Source: Niastella koreensis GR20-10 | GTDB lineage: Bacteria > Bacteroidota > Bacteroidia > Chitinophagales > Chitinophagaceae | Direction of reading: 5' to 3' | DNA: 64,000 bases | Assembly: GCF_000246855.1 (NCBI RefSeq) | Contig: NC_016609.1 | Location: 8,072,744-8,136,743 of the forward strand | Shown here: piece by piece, positions 33,825 through 42,266 of the stretch | Layout of the letters: each line of letters opens with the position of its first letter | Position numbering within the stretch: position 1 is the first letter of the stretch | Made by a program: the position numbers and the translations under genes | Notes under the pieces: model-generated | What the model saw: only the letters and a program-made list of their open reading frames with translations | What the model was told of the DNA's origin: nothing | Database searches by the model: none

Positions 33825-35270
33825 ATGGGAAAGACTTTTATTTGCATACTATTATTGTTGTGCTATGTGGCATACGTGCATGCCCAACCTTCACCTGTGG
33901 ATTCTACTTCCCAGGCCTTGCCCAATGTTACCAATGTAACTTCTGGTACCAATAACAACTTTAATACTCCTTTTGTTGTAGGCGATATCATAATTGAAGG
34001 AAATAAAAAAACAAAGCCTTATATCATTGAAAGGGAACTGCCCTTTAAAACCGGCGACTCCATTTACCTGCCCGACCTGGTAAAAGGGTTCGAGATCTCC
34101 CGCCAGCAGCTGATCAATACCTCTTTATTTAACGAAGTAGTAATTTCCTTAAAGTCATTTCGTGGATACGTAGTTGATATTCTTATACAGGTAAAAGAAC
34201 GCTGGTATATTTTTCCCCTCCCATACCTGAAACCCATTGACCGCAACCTGAACGAATGGGCCAAACAGGGCTACGGTCTCGACCGCGTTAACTATGGATT
34301 CAAATTCACCTATAATAATTTTACCGGCCGTAACGACAAGCTGAAACTCTGGTTAATAACCGGCTATACACAGCGCATAGAGTTTCAGTATGACCAGCCA
34401 TATGCCGACAAGTCGTTGAAACATGGTTACCGCGTGGGTTTTGCCTATTCGTTTAACCGCGAGATCAATTACGCCACCATAGATAACCAACAGGTTTTTG
34501 TTGACTCGTTACGCAACGGAATAAGACAATGGGCGGGCCATATTGACTGGACGTACCGGCCGGGTTTACGCACCGTACATTCATTTTCGGTATCCTATAC
34601 CCACCAGGAAGTAGACTCGGGTATAACCTATTTAAATCCGAAGTACTACAATTATGGCCGTACCTCGGTAAGCTTTCCCGAGCTGGTGTATAATGTAAAC
34701 TATGTAAATGTGGATTATAAGGCCTTCCCGCTTACCGGCTGGCAGGCAGAAGGAACTATTGTGAAAAGGGGCTTTAACAATGCCATGAACATGTGGCAGA
34801 TAAACGCAAACGCCACCAAAGGCTGGGCATTGACCAAAAAGGATTTCTTCAGCTGGAATGGGGTAGGAATGCTGCGTTTCCCCTTCAACCAGCCATATAT
34901 AAATCAACGGATGTTTGGTTATGGCAATATGTACCTGCGCGGGCTGGAGAATTATGTAATTGATGGGTCGGCCGGGGTTTTGACAAGACAGAGCTACCGG
35001 CATCAGCTGTTCAAATTCAATGTTCCCACGTATCTAAAATCAAAATCGCACGACCATATACCTTTCCGCATTTATGCCCGCCTGTTTAGCGATATCGGGT
35101 ATTCCTATAATAAGAATTTTACTAATAATTCCCTCACGAACCGCACGTTGTACACCTATGGCGCAGGAGTTGACCTGGTATCTTTCTATGACTTCGTATT
35201 GCGGCTCGACTACAGCTTCAACCAATTAGGACAAAAGGGTTTATTTTTACACATCAAGAACGATTTTTAA
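33825..35270 (+). CDS. BamA/TamA-like outer membrane protein with one POTRA domain
   Basis: A 481-residue outer membrane protein. Signal peptide MGKTFICILLLLCYVAYVHA, a low-complexity stretch, then one POTRA domain (about 48-125: GDIIIEGNKKTKPYIIEREL, then SRQQLINTSLFNEVVISLK). The rest is a 16-strand Omp85-type barrel with many Tyr/Phe-rich strands. This is shorter than BamA (five POTRA domains; gene at 38123) and may assemble or insert a subset of outer membrane proteins or lipids. It precedes nadK by 29 bases. The C-terminus LHIKNDF ends in an aromatic residue, as required for outer membrane insertion. Confidence 0.88.
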   Translation: MGKTFICILLLLCYVAYVHAQPSPVDSTSQALPNVTNVTSGTNNNFNTPFVVGDIIIEGNKKTKPYIIERELPFKTGDSIYLPDLVKGFEISRQQLINTSLFNEVVISLKSFRGYVVDILIQVKERWYIFPLPYLKPIDRNLNEWAKQGYGLDRVNYGFKFTYNNFTGRNDKLKLWLITGYTQRIEFQYDQPYADKSLKHGYRVGFAYSFNREINYATIDNQQVFVDSLRNGIRQWAGHIDWTYRPGLRTVHSFSVSYTHQEVDSGITYLNPKYYNYGRTSVSFPELVYNVNYVNVDYKAFPLTGWQAEGTIVKRGFNNAMNMWQINANATKGWALTKKDFFSWNGVGMLRFPFNQPYINQRMFGYGNMYLRGLENYVIDGSAGVLTRQSYRHQLFKFNVPTYLKSKSHDHIPFRIYARLFSDIGYSYNKNFTNNSLTNRTLYTYGAGVDLVSFYDFVLRLDYSFNQLGQKGLFLHIKNDF

Positions 35271-35299
35271 ACGACAGGAAAATATTTAACCGTATTAGT

Positions 35300-36178
35300 A
35301 TGAAGGTAGCCATTTATAGCAGGGTTATTGATGATGACCAGTATAGCAAAGTGCAACAATTGCTCGATGAACTGGACAAAGAAAATATTCACCCGGTTAT
35401 ATATAAGCCTTTTTATGAGATGATCCAGTCATCGGTGCGTTTTTCAGAAAAGACCACTCTGTTCAATGACTCGGGTGATCTTACCGATGCCATAGACTTT
35501 TTGATAAGCCTGGGTGGTGATGGTACTTTACTCGATACCGTTACCCTGGTTCGCGATAAGAATATCCCGGTGCTGGGGATCAATTTTGGCCGGCTGGGCT
35601 TTTTGGCCAGCATCGGCAGTAAAGAATTGCACATTGCAGTACAATCCCTGGTGAAGCGCACAATACTAATAGACAAGCGATCGTTAATTCATTTGGATGC
35701 GAGTAAACCATTATTCGGCGATGTACCTTACGGATTAAATGAATTTGCTATCCATAAGACAGATACATCACCCATGATAAAAATTCATACTTATCTTAAT
35801 GGTGAATTTTTAAATACATACTGGGCTGATGGCGTGATTGTAGCAACTCCTACCGGTTCAACCGGCTATTCGTTAAGTTGTAATGGCCCAGTGGTTTTTC
35901 CTGAATCCTCCAGCTTCGTTATCACCCCCGTAGCCCCACATAACCTGAATGTCCGACCTATCATAGTACCAGATGATAATATTATATCATTTGAGATTGA
36001 GGGCCGGACAGATCATTTTATTTGTGCGCTTGACTCGCGCAAAGAACTCGTAGATAAAAAGGTACAATTAGCCGTGCGCAACGAATCCTTTACCCTGAGC
36101 CTGGTACGGTTGAATGAAAATAATTTCCTGCAAACCCTGCGTAATAAATTATCGTGGGGTTTAGACACGAGGAATTAA
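35300..36178 (+). CDS. nadK: NAD kinase
   Basis: A 292-residue cytoplasmic ATP-NAD kinase that makes NADP. The GGDGT motif is in ISLGGDGTLLDTVTL and the NE/D motif in GLNEFAIHK. TPTGSTGYSLSCNGPVVFPE carries the catalytic and NAD-binding residues, and ITPVAPHNLNVRPIIVPDD is the C-terminal beta-rich part. It follows the BamA-like gene and precedes DUF6089 and uppS; this order is common in Bacteroidota. Confidence 0.96.
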   Translation: MKVAIYSRVIDDDQYSKVQQLLDELDKENIHPVIYKPFYEMIQSSVRFSEKTTLFNDSGDLTDAIDFLISLGGDGTLLDTVTLVRDKNIPVLGINFGRLGFLASIGSKELHIAVQSLVKRTILIDKRSLIHLDASKPLFGDVPYGLNEFAIHKTDTSPMIKIHTYLNGEFLNTYWADGVIVATPTGSTGYSLSCNGPVVFPESSSFVITPVAPHNLNVRPIIVPDDNIISFEIEGRTDHFICALDSRKELVDKKVQLAVRNESFTLSLVRLNENNFLQTLRNKLSWGLDTRN

Positions 36179-36237
36179 CTTTTTTATACAATGAAAAATT
36201 GCCGGTATATCCGGTTCTTAATGTTAAATTGCGAATT

Positions 36238-37095
36238 ATGAAGAAATTGGTTGTAACAGCACTCCTGTTTAATTCCGTACTATGTGTGCAAAAGGTTACT
36301 GCCCAATATGAAAGTATTGTTCAGCAAGGTGAGTTTGGCATTTCTGCGGGGGCCGCACATTATTTTGGCGACCTGAATACCAGGGCGAGATTGAACAGGC
36401 CAAAACCTGCTTTAGGGGTATTCTTCCGTAAACAATTCGGGAACTATACCGCATTGCGTGTTTCGGCACACTATGCAAAACTGGGTTATTCAGATGTTTA
36501 CAATACCCAGAACGATTATCAGCATCGCCGCAACCTGAGCTTTAATACGAATGTATTTGAGTTTGCTTTGCAGGGTGATTTCAACTTCTTCAAATTTGTA
36601 CCGGCCGATCCATATTATAGTTTCACGCCCTATTTAACCCTGGGTATAGGCGCTTTCAGTTACGATCCTTATGCCTTCCTCAATGGCAAGAAATATTTTC
36701 TGCGTCCATTGGGCACCGAGGGACAGGGTACAGCCGCTTATCCCGATCGCAAACCATATAATACGATGGCCATTTGCGTTCCCATTGGGGTGGGTGTAAA
36801 ATACGCCCTGAACGAGCGCATGAACCTGGGCTTTGAAGTAGTGTACCGGTATACTACCACCGATTACCTCGATGATGTTAGTAAAACCTACGTAGGCAGT
36901 GATAAATTTCCTCCGCTGCCCGATGGTACCCCCTCGGCAGCCGGGCTGTTGCAGGACCGTTCTTACGAAACAGGTGACGCCATTGGAATAGAGGGCCGTC
37001 AGCGCGGTTACAGCAAGCAAAAAGACGCTTATGTTATGGCTGAGGTTACTTTATCCTGGAATTTGACCTCATATCGTTGTCCTTCAGCTAATTAA
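36238..37095 (+). CDS. DUF6089 family outer membrane protein
   Basis: A 285-residue exported protein; the start at 36238 gives signal peptide MKKLVVTALLFNSVLCVQKV and removes an unlikely 28-residue extension that overlaps nadK. The mature part is an eight-strand-barrel-like protein with FGISAGAAHYFGDLNTRARL near its start and AICVPIGVGVKYALNERMNL later. Members of this family sit beside uppS and bamA across Bacteroidota, implying a role in outer membrane biogenesis, but no activity is known. It may belong with PorT-like barrels. A large palindromic terminator follows at 37124. Confidence 0.85.
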   Translation: MKKLVVTALLFNSVLCVQKVTAQYESIVQQGEFGISAGAAHYFGDLNTRARLNRPKPALGVFFRKQFGNYTALRVSAHYAKLGYSDVYNTQNDYQHRRNLSFNTNVFEFALQGDFNFFKFVPADPYYSFTPYLTLGIGAFSYDPYAFLNGKKYFLRPLGTEGQGTAAYPDRKPYNTMAICVPIGVGVKYALNERMNLGFEVVYRYTTTDYLDDVSKTYVGSDKFPPLPDGTPSAAGLLQDRSYETGDAIGIEGRQRGYSKQKDAYVMAEVTLSWNLTSYRCPSAN

Positions 37096-37096
37096 C

Positions 37097-37221
37097 CAAT
37101 AGACAACAAACAGTTTACAATAGACAAAAGGCAAATTGGATATCCAATTTGCCTTTTGTTTTTAAATATTGGCAATTGTCAATTGCCAATTGGTTTTTTG
37201 CTCTTTGCCTATTGTCTATTG
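37097..37221. repeat. Long heptad array with embedded palindrome
   Basis: Nearly the whole gap between the DUF6089 gene and uppS reads in 7-base register: CAATAGA, CAACAAA, CAGTTTA, CAATAGA, CAAAAGG, then a palindromic centre, then CAATTGT, CAATTGC, CAATTGG, TTTTTTG, CTCTTTG, CCTATTG, TCTATTG. The word turns from CAAT to ATTG across the centre. It contains the terminator at 37124-37164 and the uppS -33 box. Confidence 0.8.
37124..37164 (+). terminator. Perfect 36-base palindrome acting as terminator
   Basis: Bases 37124-37141 and 37142-37159 are exact inverted copies (core ATTGGATATCCAAT). A TTTT run follows on the plus strand. It ends the DUF6089 transcript before the uppS promoter. Confidence 0.75.
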
Positions 37222-37236
37222 ATTTACGTACCTTTG
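37204..37236 (+). promoter_or_regulatory. Bacteroidota-type promoter of uppS
   Basis: TTTG (37204-37207), 21 bases, TACCTTTG (37229-37236). Start near 37243, 13 bases before the ATG. The -33 box lies in the heptad array. Confidence 0.6.
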
Positions 37237-37255
37237 TGCCCTTCAAAAAAAGGGT

Positions 37256-38017
37256 ATGCAAAGCCTAAGGGAGCAAATTAACCTTCAACGACTTCCTCGC
37301 CATATAGCAATTATTATGGACGGGAACGGCAGGTGGGCGAAAGAAAAGGGTCAGGACCGTCTCTATGGACACTTCCATGGTGTGGAAAGCGTGCGCAATA
37401 TTGTAGAAGGTTGCGCCGAACTGGGCGTTGAATATCTCACCCTGTATGCGTTTTCTACCGAGAACTGGGACCGCCCTGAATATGAAGTAACCGGCCTTAT
37501 AGAGCTTTTGGTGGAAACCATTCGCAAGGAAACAGAAACCCTCAATAAAAACAATATAAAGCTGCATGTAATAGGCGATGTAAAAATGTTGCCCGAATAT
37601 GCGCAAAAGGAACTGGACGAATCGCTGCAGATAACCAGCCAGAACACGGGTTTGAACCTGGTAATGGCCCTGAGTTACAGCAGCCGCTGGGAACTGGTAC
37701 AGGCGGTAAAACACATTGCCGAAGATGTTAAGGCCGGCAAGATAGACCCTGCCACTATCACCCAAAACACCCTGCAACAATACCTGGTGACCAGCAATTT
37801 TCCCGATCCCGAATTGATGATTCGCACCAGTGGCGAATTTCGCATCAGTAACTTTTTATTATACCAACTAGCTTATGCAGAATTATATTTCACCAATGTT
37901 CGCTGGCCCGATTTCAGGAAGGAGAACCTGTATGAGGCCATTCTGGATTTCCAGGGCCGGGAAAGACGCTTTGGCAAAACCGGCGATCAGGTTCAAAAGG
38001 AACAGATAAACGGATAA
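37256..38017 (+). CDS. uppS: Isoprenyl transferase (undecaprenyl diphosphate synthase)
   Basis: A 253-residue cis-prenyltransferase that builds the C55 lipid carrier for peptidoglycan and other glycans. The catalytic pattern IAIIMDGNGRWAKEKG has the Mg-binding Asp, and YLTLYAFSTENWDRP and MIRTSGEFRISNFLLYQLAY carry the isopentenyl diphosphate and dimer contacts; RERRFGKTGDQ closes the fold. The EFRISNF variant replaces the usual DxRxSNF, common in this phylum. bamA follows after 105 bases. Confidence 0.96.
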   Translation: MQSLREQINLQRLPRHIAIIMDGNGRWAKEKGQDRLYGHFHGVESVRNIVEGCAELGVEYLTLYAFSTENWDRPEYEVTGLIELLVETIRKETETLNKNNIKLHVIGDVKMLPEYAQKELDESLQITSQNTGLNLVMALSYSSRWELVQAVKHIAEDVKAGKIDPATITQNTLQQYLVTSNFPDPELMIRTSGEFRISNFLLYQLAYAELYFTNVRWPDFRKENLYEAILDFQGRERRFGKTGDQVQKEQING

Positions 38018-38122
38018 TTACGAATTGGTCATGAATATTTTATGAATCCGTCGATTAGTTTCCTTTTTAACAAACCCTTTTAAAATATCCCCCTTAATTT
38101 GCTCCACTTTAAACTCCCCGGA

Positions 38123-40852
38123 ATGCAGCGTTCGCGTACACTTAGTATTTCTTTACTGGTATTTGCATGTTTAACAGTCGGTTCACTACGTGCCCAGGTG
38201 GTAACCGATACCGTTCCAACGTCTATTGATCCGGAATTAGAGAATATACTCAACTCAAAATCTGCCCACGAATATATTATAGGTGGTATTAAAGTTACTG
38301 GTACCAAACGGTACGACCAAACCCTGCTGATTTCCATAGCCGGTATTAATGTAGGCGATAAAGTGATGATCCCGGGAGGCGATAATTTCAGTAAAGCTCT
38401 TACCAACCTGTGGAACCAGCATCTGTTCTCGAACATGCAGATCTTTTTCACCAAGCTCGAAGGCAATAAATTATATATAGAAATAAACGTTACCGAAAGA
38501 CCTGCCTTATCCAAATTCCACATCATTGGTCCCCACAAATCAGATCAGGACGAGTTAAAGAATAAAATAGCCCTGGTGCCAAGCCGGGTAGTTACCGAAA
38601 ACACCAAACGCAACGCCGAAGACGTAATTAAAAGATTTTATACTGAAAAAGGATTTCAAAGCGCTAGTGTTAGAATTGAAGAAGTACAGGATCCCAACCT
38701 GCCTAACTCTGTTATCCTGAACATCTATGTACAAAAAGGCCATAAGGTTCGGATTGAGAACGTAAGCTTCTTTGGGAATAGTGCGGTGAACGAACAGCGC
38801 CTGAAAAAGCAATTAAAGGGCACCAAGGAAATGACCAAGATCACCTTGTACCCTTCGCACGATTCTAGCGCCTACGGCCCAACATCAACGCCTTCTTTCA
38901 AAGCATACCTCGGCGATATGGGCTTTTTGTCACTCTCCAAAACAAAAGAATTCCTGGACCCATACTTCCGGTTTAAATTATTCAGCTCGGCCAAATTCAA
39001 TACCAAGAAGTACGAGGAAGACAAGGAAAAAGTACTGGAATATTATAACTCCCTGGGTTATCGCGATGCGGCCATCGTAGCCGATACGCAATATTATAAT
39101 AAGAAAGGAAACCTGAGAGTTGACCTGAAAGTAGATGAAGGTCACCAATACTATTTTGGTAACGTAACCTGGAAGGGAAACACCAAATACACCGATTCTA
39201 TTCTTAATATCTTATTGGGTATTCAAAAAGGTGATATTTATAACCTGGACATCCTGAACAAAAAGCTGGGTAAGCAAATGTCACAGGAAGGTGGCGACAT
39301 CAGCAGCCTGTACATGGATGATGGTTACCTGTTCTTCCGTATTGATCCGGTTGAAACGGCGGTATATAATGATACCATCGATTTTGAGGTGCGTATCACT
39401 GAGGGGCCGCAGGCCACTATCAAGAATGTTACCATTCAGGGTAACGAAAAAACAAAAGAGCACGTAATTCGCCGTGAATTGCGTACGCTGCCCGGTGAAA
39501 AATTCAGCCGTCAGGACCTGATCCGTTCACAGCGTGAAATTGCGCAGTTGAACTTCTTCAACCAGGAAAAGATCGGTATCAACCCTGTGCCCAATCCTGA
39601 AGATGGAACGGTGGACATTCACTATACCGTGGAAGAAAAATCTTCCGACCAGCTGGAGTTGAGCGCCGGTTGGGGTGGTGGTATCGGTTTAACCGGTACA
39701 CTGGGTGTTACGTTCAACAACTTCTCTATTAAAAATATTTTAAACAAAAAGGCATGGGATCCATTGCCAACCGGTGATGGTCAAAAGCTGAGTATGCGTG
39801 TGCAATCAAACGGTCGCGCGTACCAGTCATATAACTTCTCGTTCACCGAGCCCTGGTTAGGTGGCAAGAAGAGAAACTCATTAACCTTTAGTGCATATAA
39901 GAGTGTGTTCCGTACCGGCGGTATAGATGCCAGCGGAAGATATTTCTTCAGCGATACCAACAGGCTGAAAAACTTTGGCGCCAGCATTTCATTGGGTAAA
40001 CAATTGAAATGGCCCGATGACTTCTTTACATTGGTATACTCGCTCAGCTATACACAGTATAAGTTGCAGAACTATACCCTGTTTACACAGGATTTCAAAA
40101 ACGGTACCTCAAACAACCTGAGTGTTAAAGTTGCGCTGAACCGTAACTCGGCTGGTCCTAACCCGATCTTCCCAACCAGCGGTTCCAACTTTTTGCTGAG
40201 TGGTCAGTTTACGCCGCCGTATTCGTTATTCAGGGAAAATACAACCAACCAGGATAGTTATAAATTACCCGAGTTCCATAAATGGCGGTTGAATGCCGAA
40301 TGGTTCATTCCCATTGGTAAAGCAATGGGCGCCGATAAAACGCGTCAGTTTGTACTGCGTGCTGCAGCCAAGTATGGTTTTATGGGCCGGTACAATACCA
40401 AGTTGAACTATTCACCATTTGAGCGCTTCCAGGTGGGTGACGCCGGTTTGGCCAATGGTAGCTACATTCTGGGTTATGATATCATTGCACACCGTGGTTA
40501 TCCTGTGTATGAGAATTCAAACCCCAAGATCAATCCGGATCAACAGAACGCAAGCCAGTTCTTTACTATATTTAATAAGTATACGCTCGAAATGCGGTAT
40601 CCGTTCACAACCAACCCAAGCAGTACCATCTTTGGTATGGTTTGGTTTGAAGCCGCTAACGGTTGGTACGATTACAAATCATACGATCCGTTCCGCCTGC
40701 GTAGAAGTGCCGGTGTGGGTATGCGTTTCTTCCTGCCCATGTTTGGTTTGCTTGGATTTGACTATGGCGTAGGCTTCGACCGGCTCACGCCTGGTGCCCG
40801 CTTAAAAGATGCAACGCGCTTTACGTTTATGTTAGGTTATGAACCAGAATAA
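38123..40852 (+). CDS. bamA: Outer membrane protein assembly factor BamA
   Basis: A 909-residue Omp85 protein, the central subunit of the outer membrane protein insertase. Start at 38123 (MQRSRTLSISLLVFACLTVG) gives a proper signal peptide; a TTG 8 codons earlier is less likely. Five POTRA domains run from about 45 to 480 (for example IGGIKVTGTKRYDQTLLIS and TIKNVTIQGNEKTKEHVIRR). The barrel follows and ends DATRFTFMLGYEPE, with the family's SAGWGGGIGLTGTLG entry strand. The insertion between POTRA domains 3 and 4 (around PTSTPSFKAYLGDMGFLSLS) is a feature of Bacteroidota BamA. Two Skp-like chaperone genes follow. Confidence 0.96.
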   Translation: MQRSRTLSISLLVFACLTVGSLRAQVVTDTVPTSIDPELENILNSKSAHEYIIGGIKVTGTKRYDQTLLISIAGINVGDKVMIPGGDNFSKALTNLWNQHLFSNMQIFFTKLEGNKLYIEINVTERPALSKFHIIGPHKSDQDELKNKIALVPSRVVTENTKRNAEDVIKRFYTEKGFQSASVRIEEVQDPNLPNSVILNIYVQKGHKVRIENVSFFGNSAVNEQRLKKQLKGTKEMTKITLYPSHDSSAYGPTSTPSFKAYLGDMGFLSLSKTKEFLDPYFRFKLFSSAKFNTKKYEEDKEKVLEYYNSLGYRDAAIVADTQYYNKKGNLRVDLKVDEGHQYYFGNVTWKGNTKYTDSILNILLGIQKGDIYNLDILNKKLGKQMSQEGGDISSLYMDDGYLFFRIDPVETAVYNDTIDFEVRITEGPQATIKNVTIQGNEKTKEHVIRRELRTLPGEKFSRQDLIRSQREIAQLNFFNQEKIGINPVPNPEDGTVDIHYTVEEKSSDQLELSAGWGGGIGLTGTLGVTFNNFSIKNILNKKAWDPLPTGDGQKLSMRVQSNGRAYQSYNFSFTEPWLGGKKRNSLTFSAYKSVFRTGGIDASGRYFFSDTNRLKNFGASISLGKQLKWPDDFFTLVYSLSYTQYKLQNYTLFTQDFKNGTSNNLSVKVALNRNSAGPNPIFPTSGSNFLLSGQFTPPYSLFRENTTNQDSYKLPEFHKWRLNAEWFIPIGKAMGADKTRQFVLRAAAKYGFMGRYNTKLNYSPFERFQVGDAGLANGSYILGYDIIAHRGYPVYENSNPKINPDQQNASQFFTIFNKYTLEMRYPFTTNPSSTIFGMVWFEAANGWYDYKSYDPFRLRRSAGVGMRFFLPMFGLLGFDYGVGFDRLTPGARLKDATRFTFMLGYEPE

Positions 40853-40854
40853 AC

Positions 40855-40918
40855 CAATTAACAATAGCCAATAAGCAAAGCGGGAATTAAATTTTGCCAA
40901 TTGTCAATTGCCGATTGA
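40855..40918. repeat. Heptad array, word CAATNNN
   Basis: CAATTAA, CAATAGC, CAATAAG, then a disrupted stretch, then CAATTGT, CAATTGC, CGATTGA. It starts 3 bases after the bamA stop codon and ends 28 bases before the first ompH start. Confidence 0.72.
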
Positions 40919-40946
40919 TTATAAAAAACCTAAAAAGGAACACACC

Positions 40947-41462
40947 ATGAAGAAAATATTATTTATTGTCTGTCTGGTAACACTAACCTTAGCCTCGCAA
41001 GCACAGTATGGCCGTTATGCCATAGTGGATACCAAATACATCCTGGATAAATTACCTGAATATAAGGATGCCCAGAAAGCGCTTGACCAGTTCAGCGAAC
41101 TATGGCAAAAAGAGGTGGATGCCAAACAGGCTGCCCTTGATAAAATGTACAAGGATTTTGATGCTGAGCAGGTTATGCTGAGCCCCGAATTAAAGAAAAA
41201 ACGCGAGGATGAATTGTTTGTGCGGGAGAAGGAAGTGCGCGACCTGCAGCGCAAACGCTTTGGTTTTGAAGGCGATCTGTTCAAGAAGAGACAGGAACTG
41301 GTGAAACCCATACAGGACAAGGTTTACAACGCGATCCAGAAACTGGCGGTTAACCGTCAACTGGATTTTATTTTAGATAAAAGTGAAGGAATTACTGTTA
41401 TCTTTGCCGACCCCAAACTGGACCGTAGTGAGGATATTTTAAAGGAGCTGGGCGTTAAATAA
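40947..41462 (+). CDS. OmpH/Skp family periplasmic chaperone (first copy)
   Basis: A 171-residue periplasmic protein with signal peptide MKKILFIVCLVTLTLASQA. The OmpH/Skp pattern is YGRYAIVDTKYILDKLPEYK, followed by a long amphipathic coiled coil (about 45-135, rich in Lys, Glu, Gln) and a C-terminal strand. Skp trimers hold unfolded outer membrane proteins for BamA. It follows bamA directly; an AAAAAGGAA tract just upstream may be its ribosome-binding site. The start at 40947 drops a 13-residue non-signal extension. Confidence 0.93.
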   Translation: MKKILFIVCLVTLTLASQAQYGRYAIVDTKYILDKLPEYKDAQKALDQFSELWQKEVDAKQAALDKMYKDFDAEQVMLSPELKKKREDELFVREKEVRDLQRKRFGFEGDLFKKRQELVKPIQDKVYNAIQKLAVNRQLDFILDKSEGITVIFADPKLDRSEDILKELGVK

Positions 41463-41566
41463 AACTTAAGAGAAAAGGGGAAAGCAACCGCCGATAGGTT
41501 TTTTTCAACTTAAAACAAAAAAATAACCGACCACCCGACAAGGGTGCGAGACAAAATTGAAATTCA

Positions 41567-42133
41567 ATGAAAAAGTTTTTTTCCGTAACGTTGTTCGCCC
41601 TGGGCCTGGTAGTGGCTGGTGAAGTAAATGCACAGAGTAAAATTGGCTACATCAGCTCTAACGAACTGTTGAGTGTAATGCCAGAAATGAAAAAGGTAGA
41701 CTCTACCCTGCAGGACCTGAAAAATGCATTGATTCAAAGCGCAACTGATAAGCAGAATGCTTTCTATGCAGCTGTTGAAAAATACAACAAAGACTCTGCA
41801 ACTTATACTCCTGCTGTTAAGACAGTGAAAAGAGGTGAATTGACCAAAATGGGTCAGGAACTGAGTGGTGAAGAAGAGCGCATTCAACAACAGTTGCAGC
41901 AACGTCAGCAAGACCTGGTTACCCCCATCAACAAAAAGGCTTATGAGGCTATACAAACCGTATCGAAAGAAAATGGATATGGTTATGTGTTTGAGAAAGA
42001 AGCCCTGCTGGTAGCTCCTCCCGGAGATGATATTCTGCCTCTGGTTGCTAAAAAGCTGAATATTAAATTGCCTGGCGGCGCCGCTGCACCTGCTGGTCCG
42101 GCTACAGCTCCTAAACCAGCTGCAAAACAATAG
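41567..42133 (+). CDS. OmpH/Skp family periplasmic chaperone (second copy)
   Basis: A 188-residue periplasmic protein with signal peptide MKKFFSVTLFALGLVVAGEV. IGYISSNELLSVMPEMKKVD begins the OmpH domain and a Gln/Glu-rich coiled coil (RIQQQLQQRQQDL) follows. The C-terminal about 25 residues are an Ala/Pro-rich tail (GGAAAPAGPATAPKPAA) absent from the first copy. Tandem ompH genes after bamA are normal in Bacteroidota. A terminator follows 27 bases after the stop. Confidence 0.94.
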   Translation: MKKFFSVTLFALGLVVAGEVNAQSKIGYISSNELLSVMPEMKKVDSTLQDLKNALIQSATDKQNAFYAAVEKYNKDSATYTPAVKTVKRGELTKMGQELSGEEERIQQQLQQRQQDLVTPINKKAYEAIQTVSKENGYGYVFEKEALLVAPPGDDILPLVAKKLNIKLPGGAAAPAGPATAPKPAAKQ

Positions 42134-42160
42134 TAAAATTGCTAAGTTATAATAGAAGAG

Positions 42161-42187
42161 CCGCTTCATTTTGAAGCGGTTTTTTTA
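42161..42187 (+). terminator. Terminator of the bamA-ompH-ompH transcript
   Basis: CCGCTTCA (42161-42168) pairs with TGAAGCGG (42172-42179), 3-base loop, followed by seven T. Confidence 0.88.
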
Positions 42188-42190
42188 TGG

Positions 42191-42250
42191 CTGAACGCTC
42201 AACGTTCACGATTCGGCATTGCCGATTCACGATTGCCGATTCACGGCAAG
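42191..42250. repeat. Heptad array, word CGATTNN
   Basis: CTGAACG, CTCAACG, then CGATTCG (42209), GCATTGC, CGATTCA, CGATTGC, CGATTCA, CGGCAAG, all in 7-base register. It provides the TTG (42233-42235) at -33 for murI. The same words are at 53475-53505. Confidence 0.78.
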
Positions 42251-42262
42251 AAGGTAAATTTG
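42233..42262 (+). promoter_or_regulatory. Candidate promoter of murI giving a very short or no leader
   Basis: TTG (42233-42235), 19 bases, TAAATTTG (42255-42262). The -7 box ends only 4 bases before the ATG at 42267, so the transcript would start at or within a few bases of the start codon. Confidence 0.5.
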
Positions 42263-42266
42263 CACC

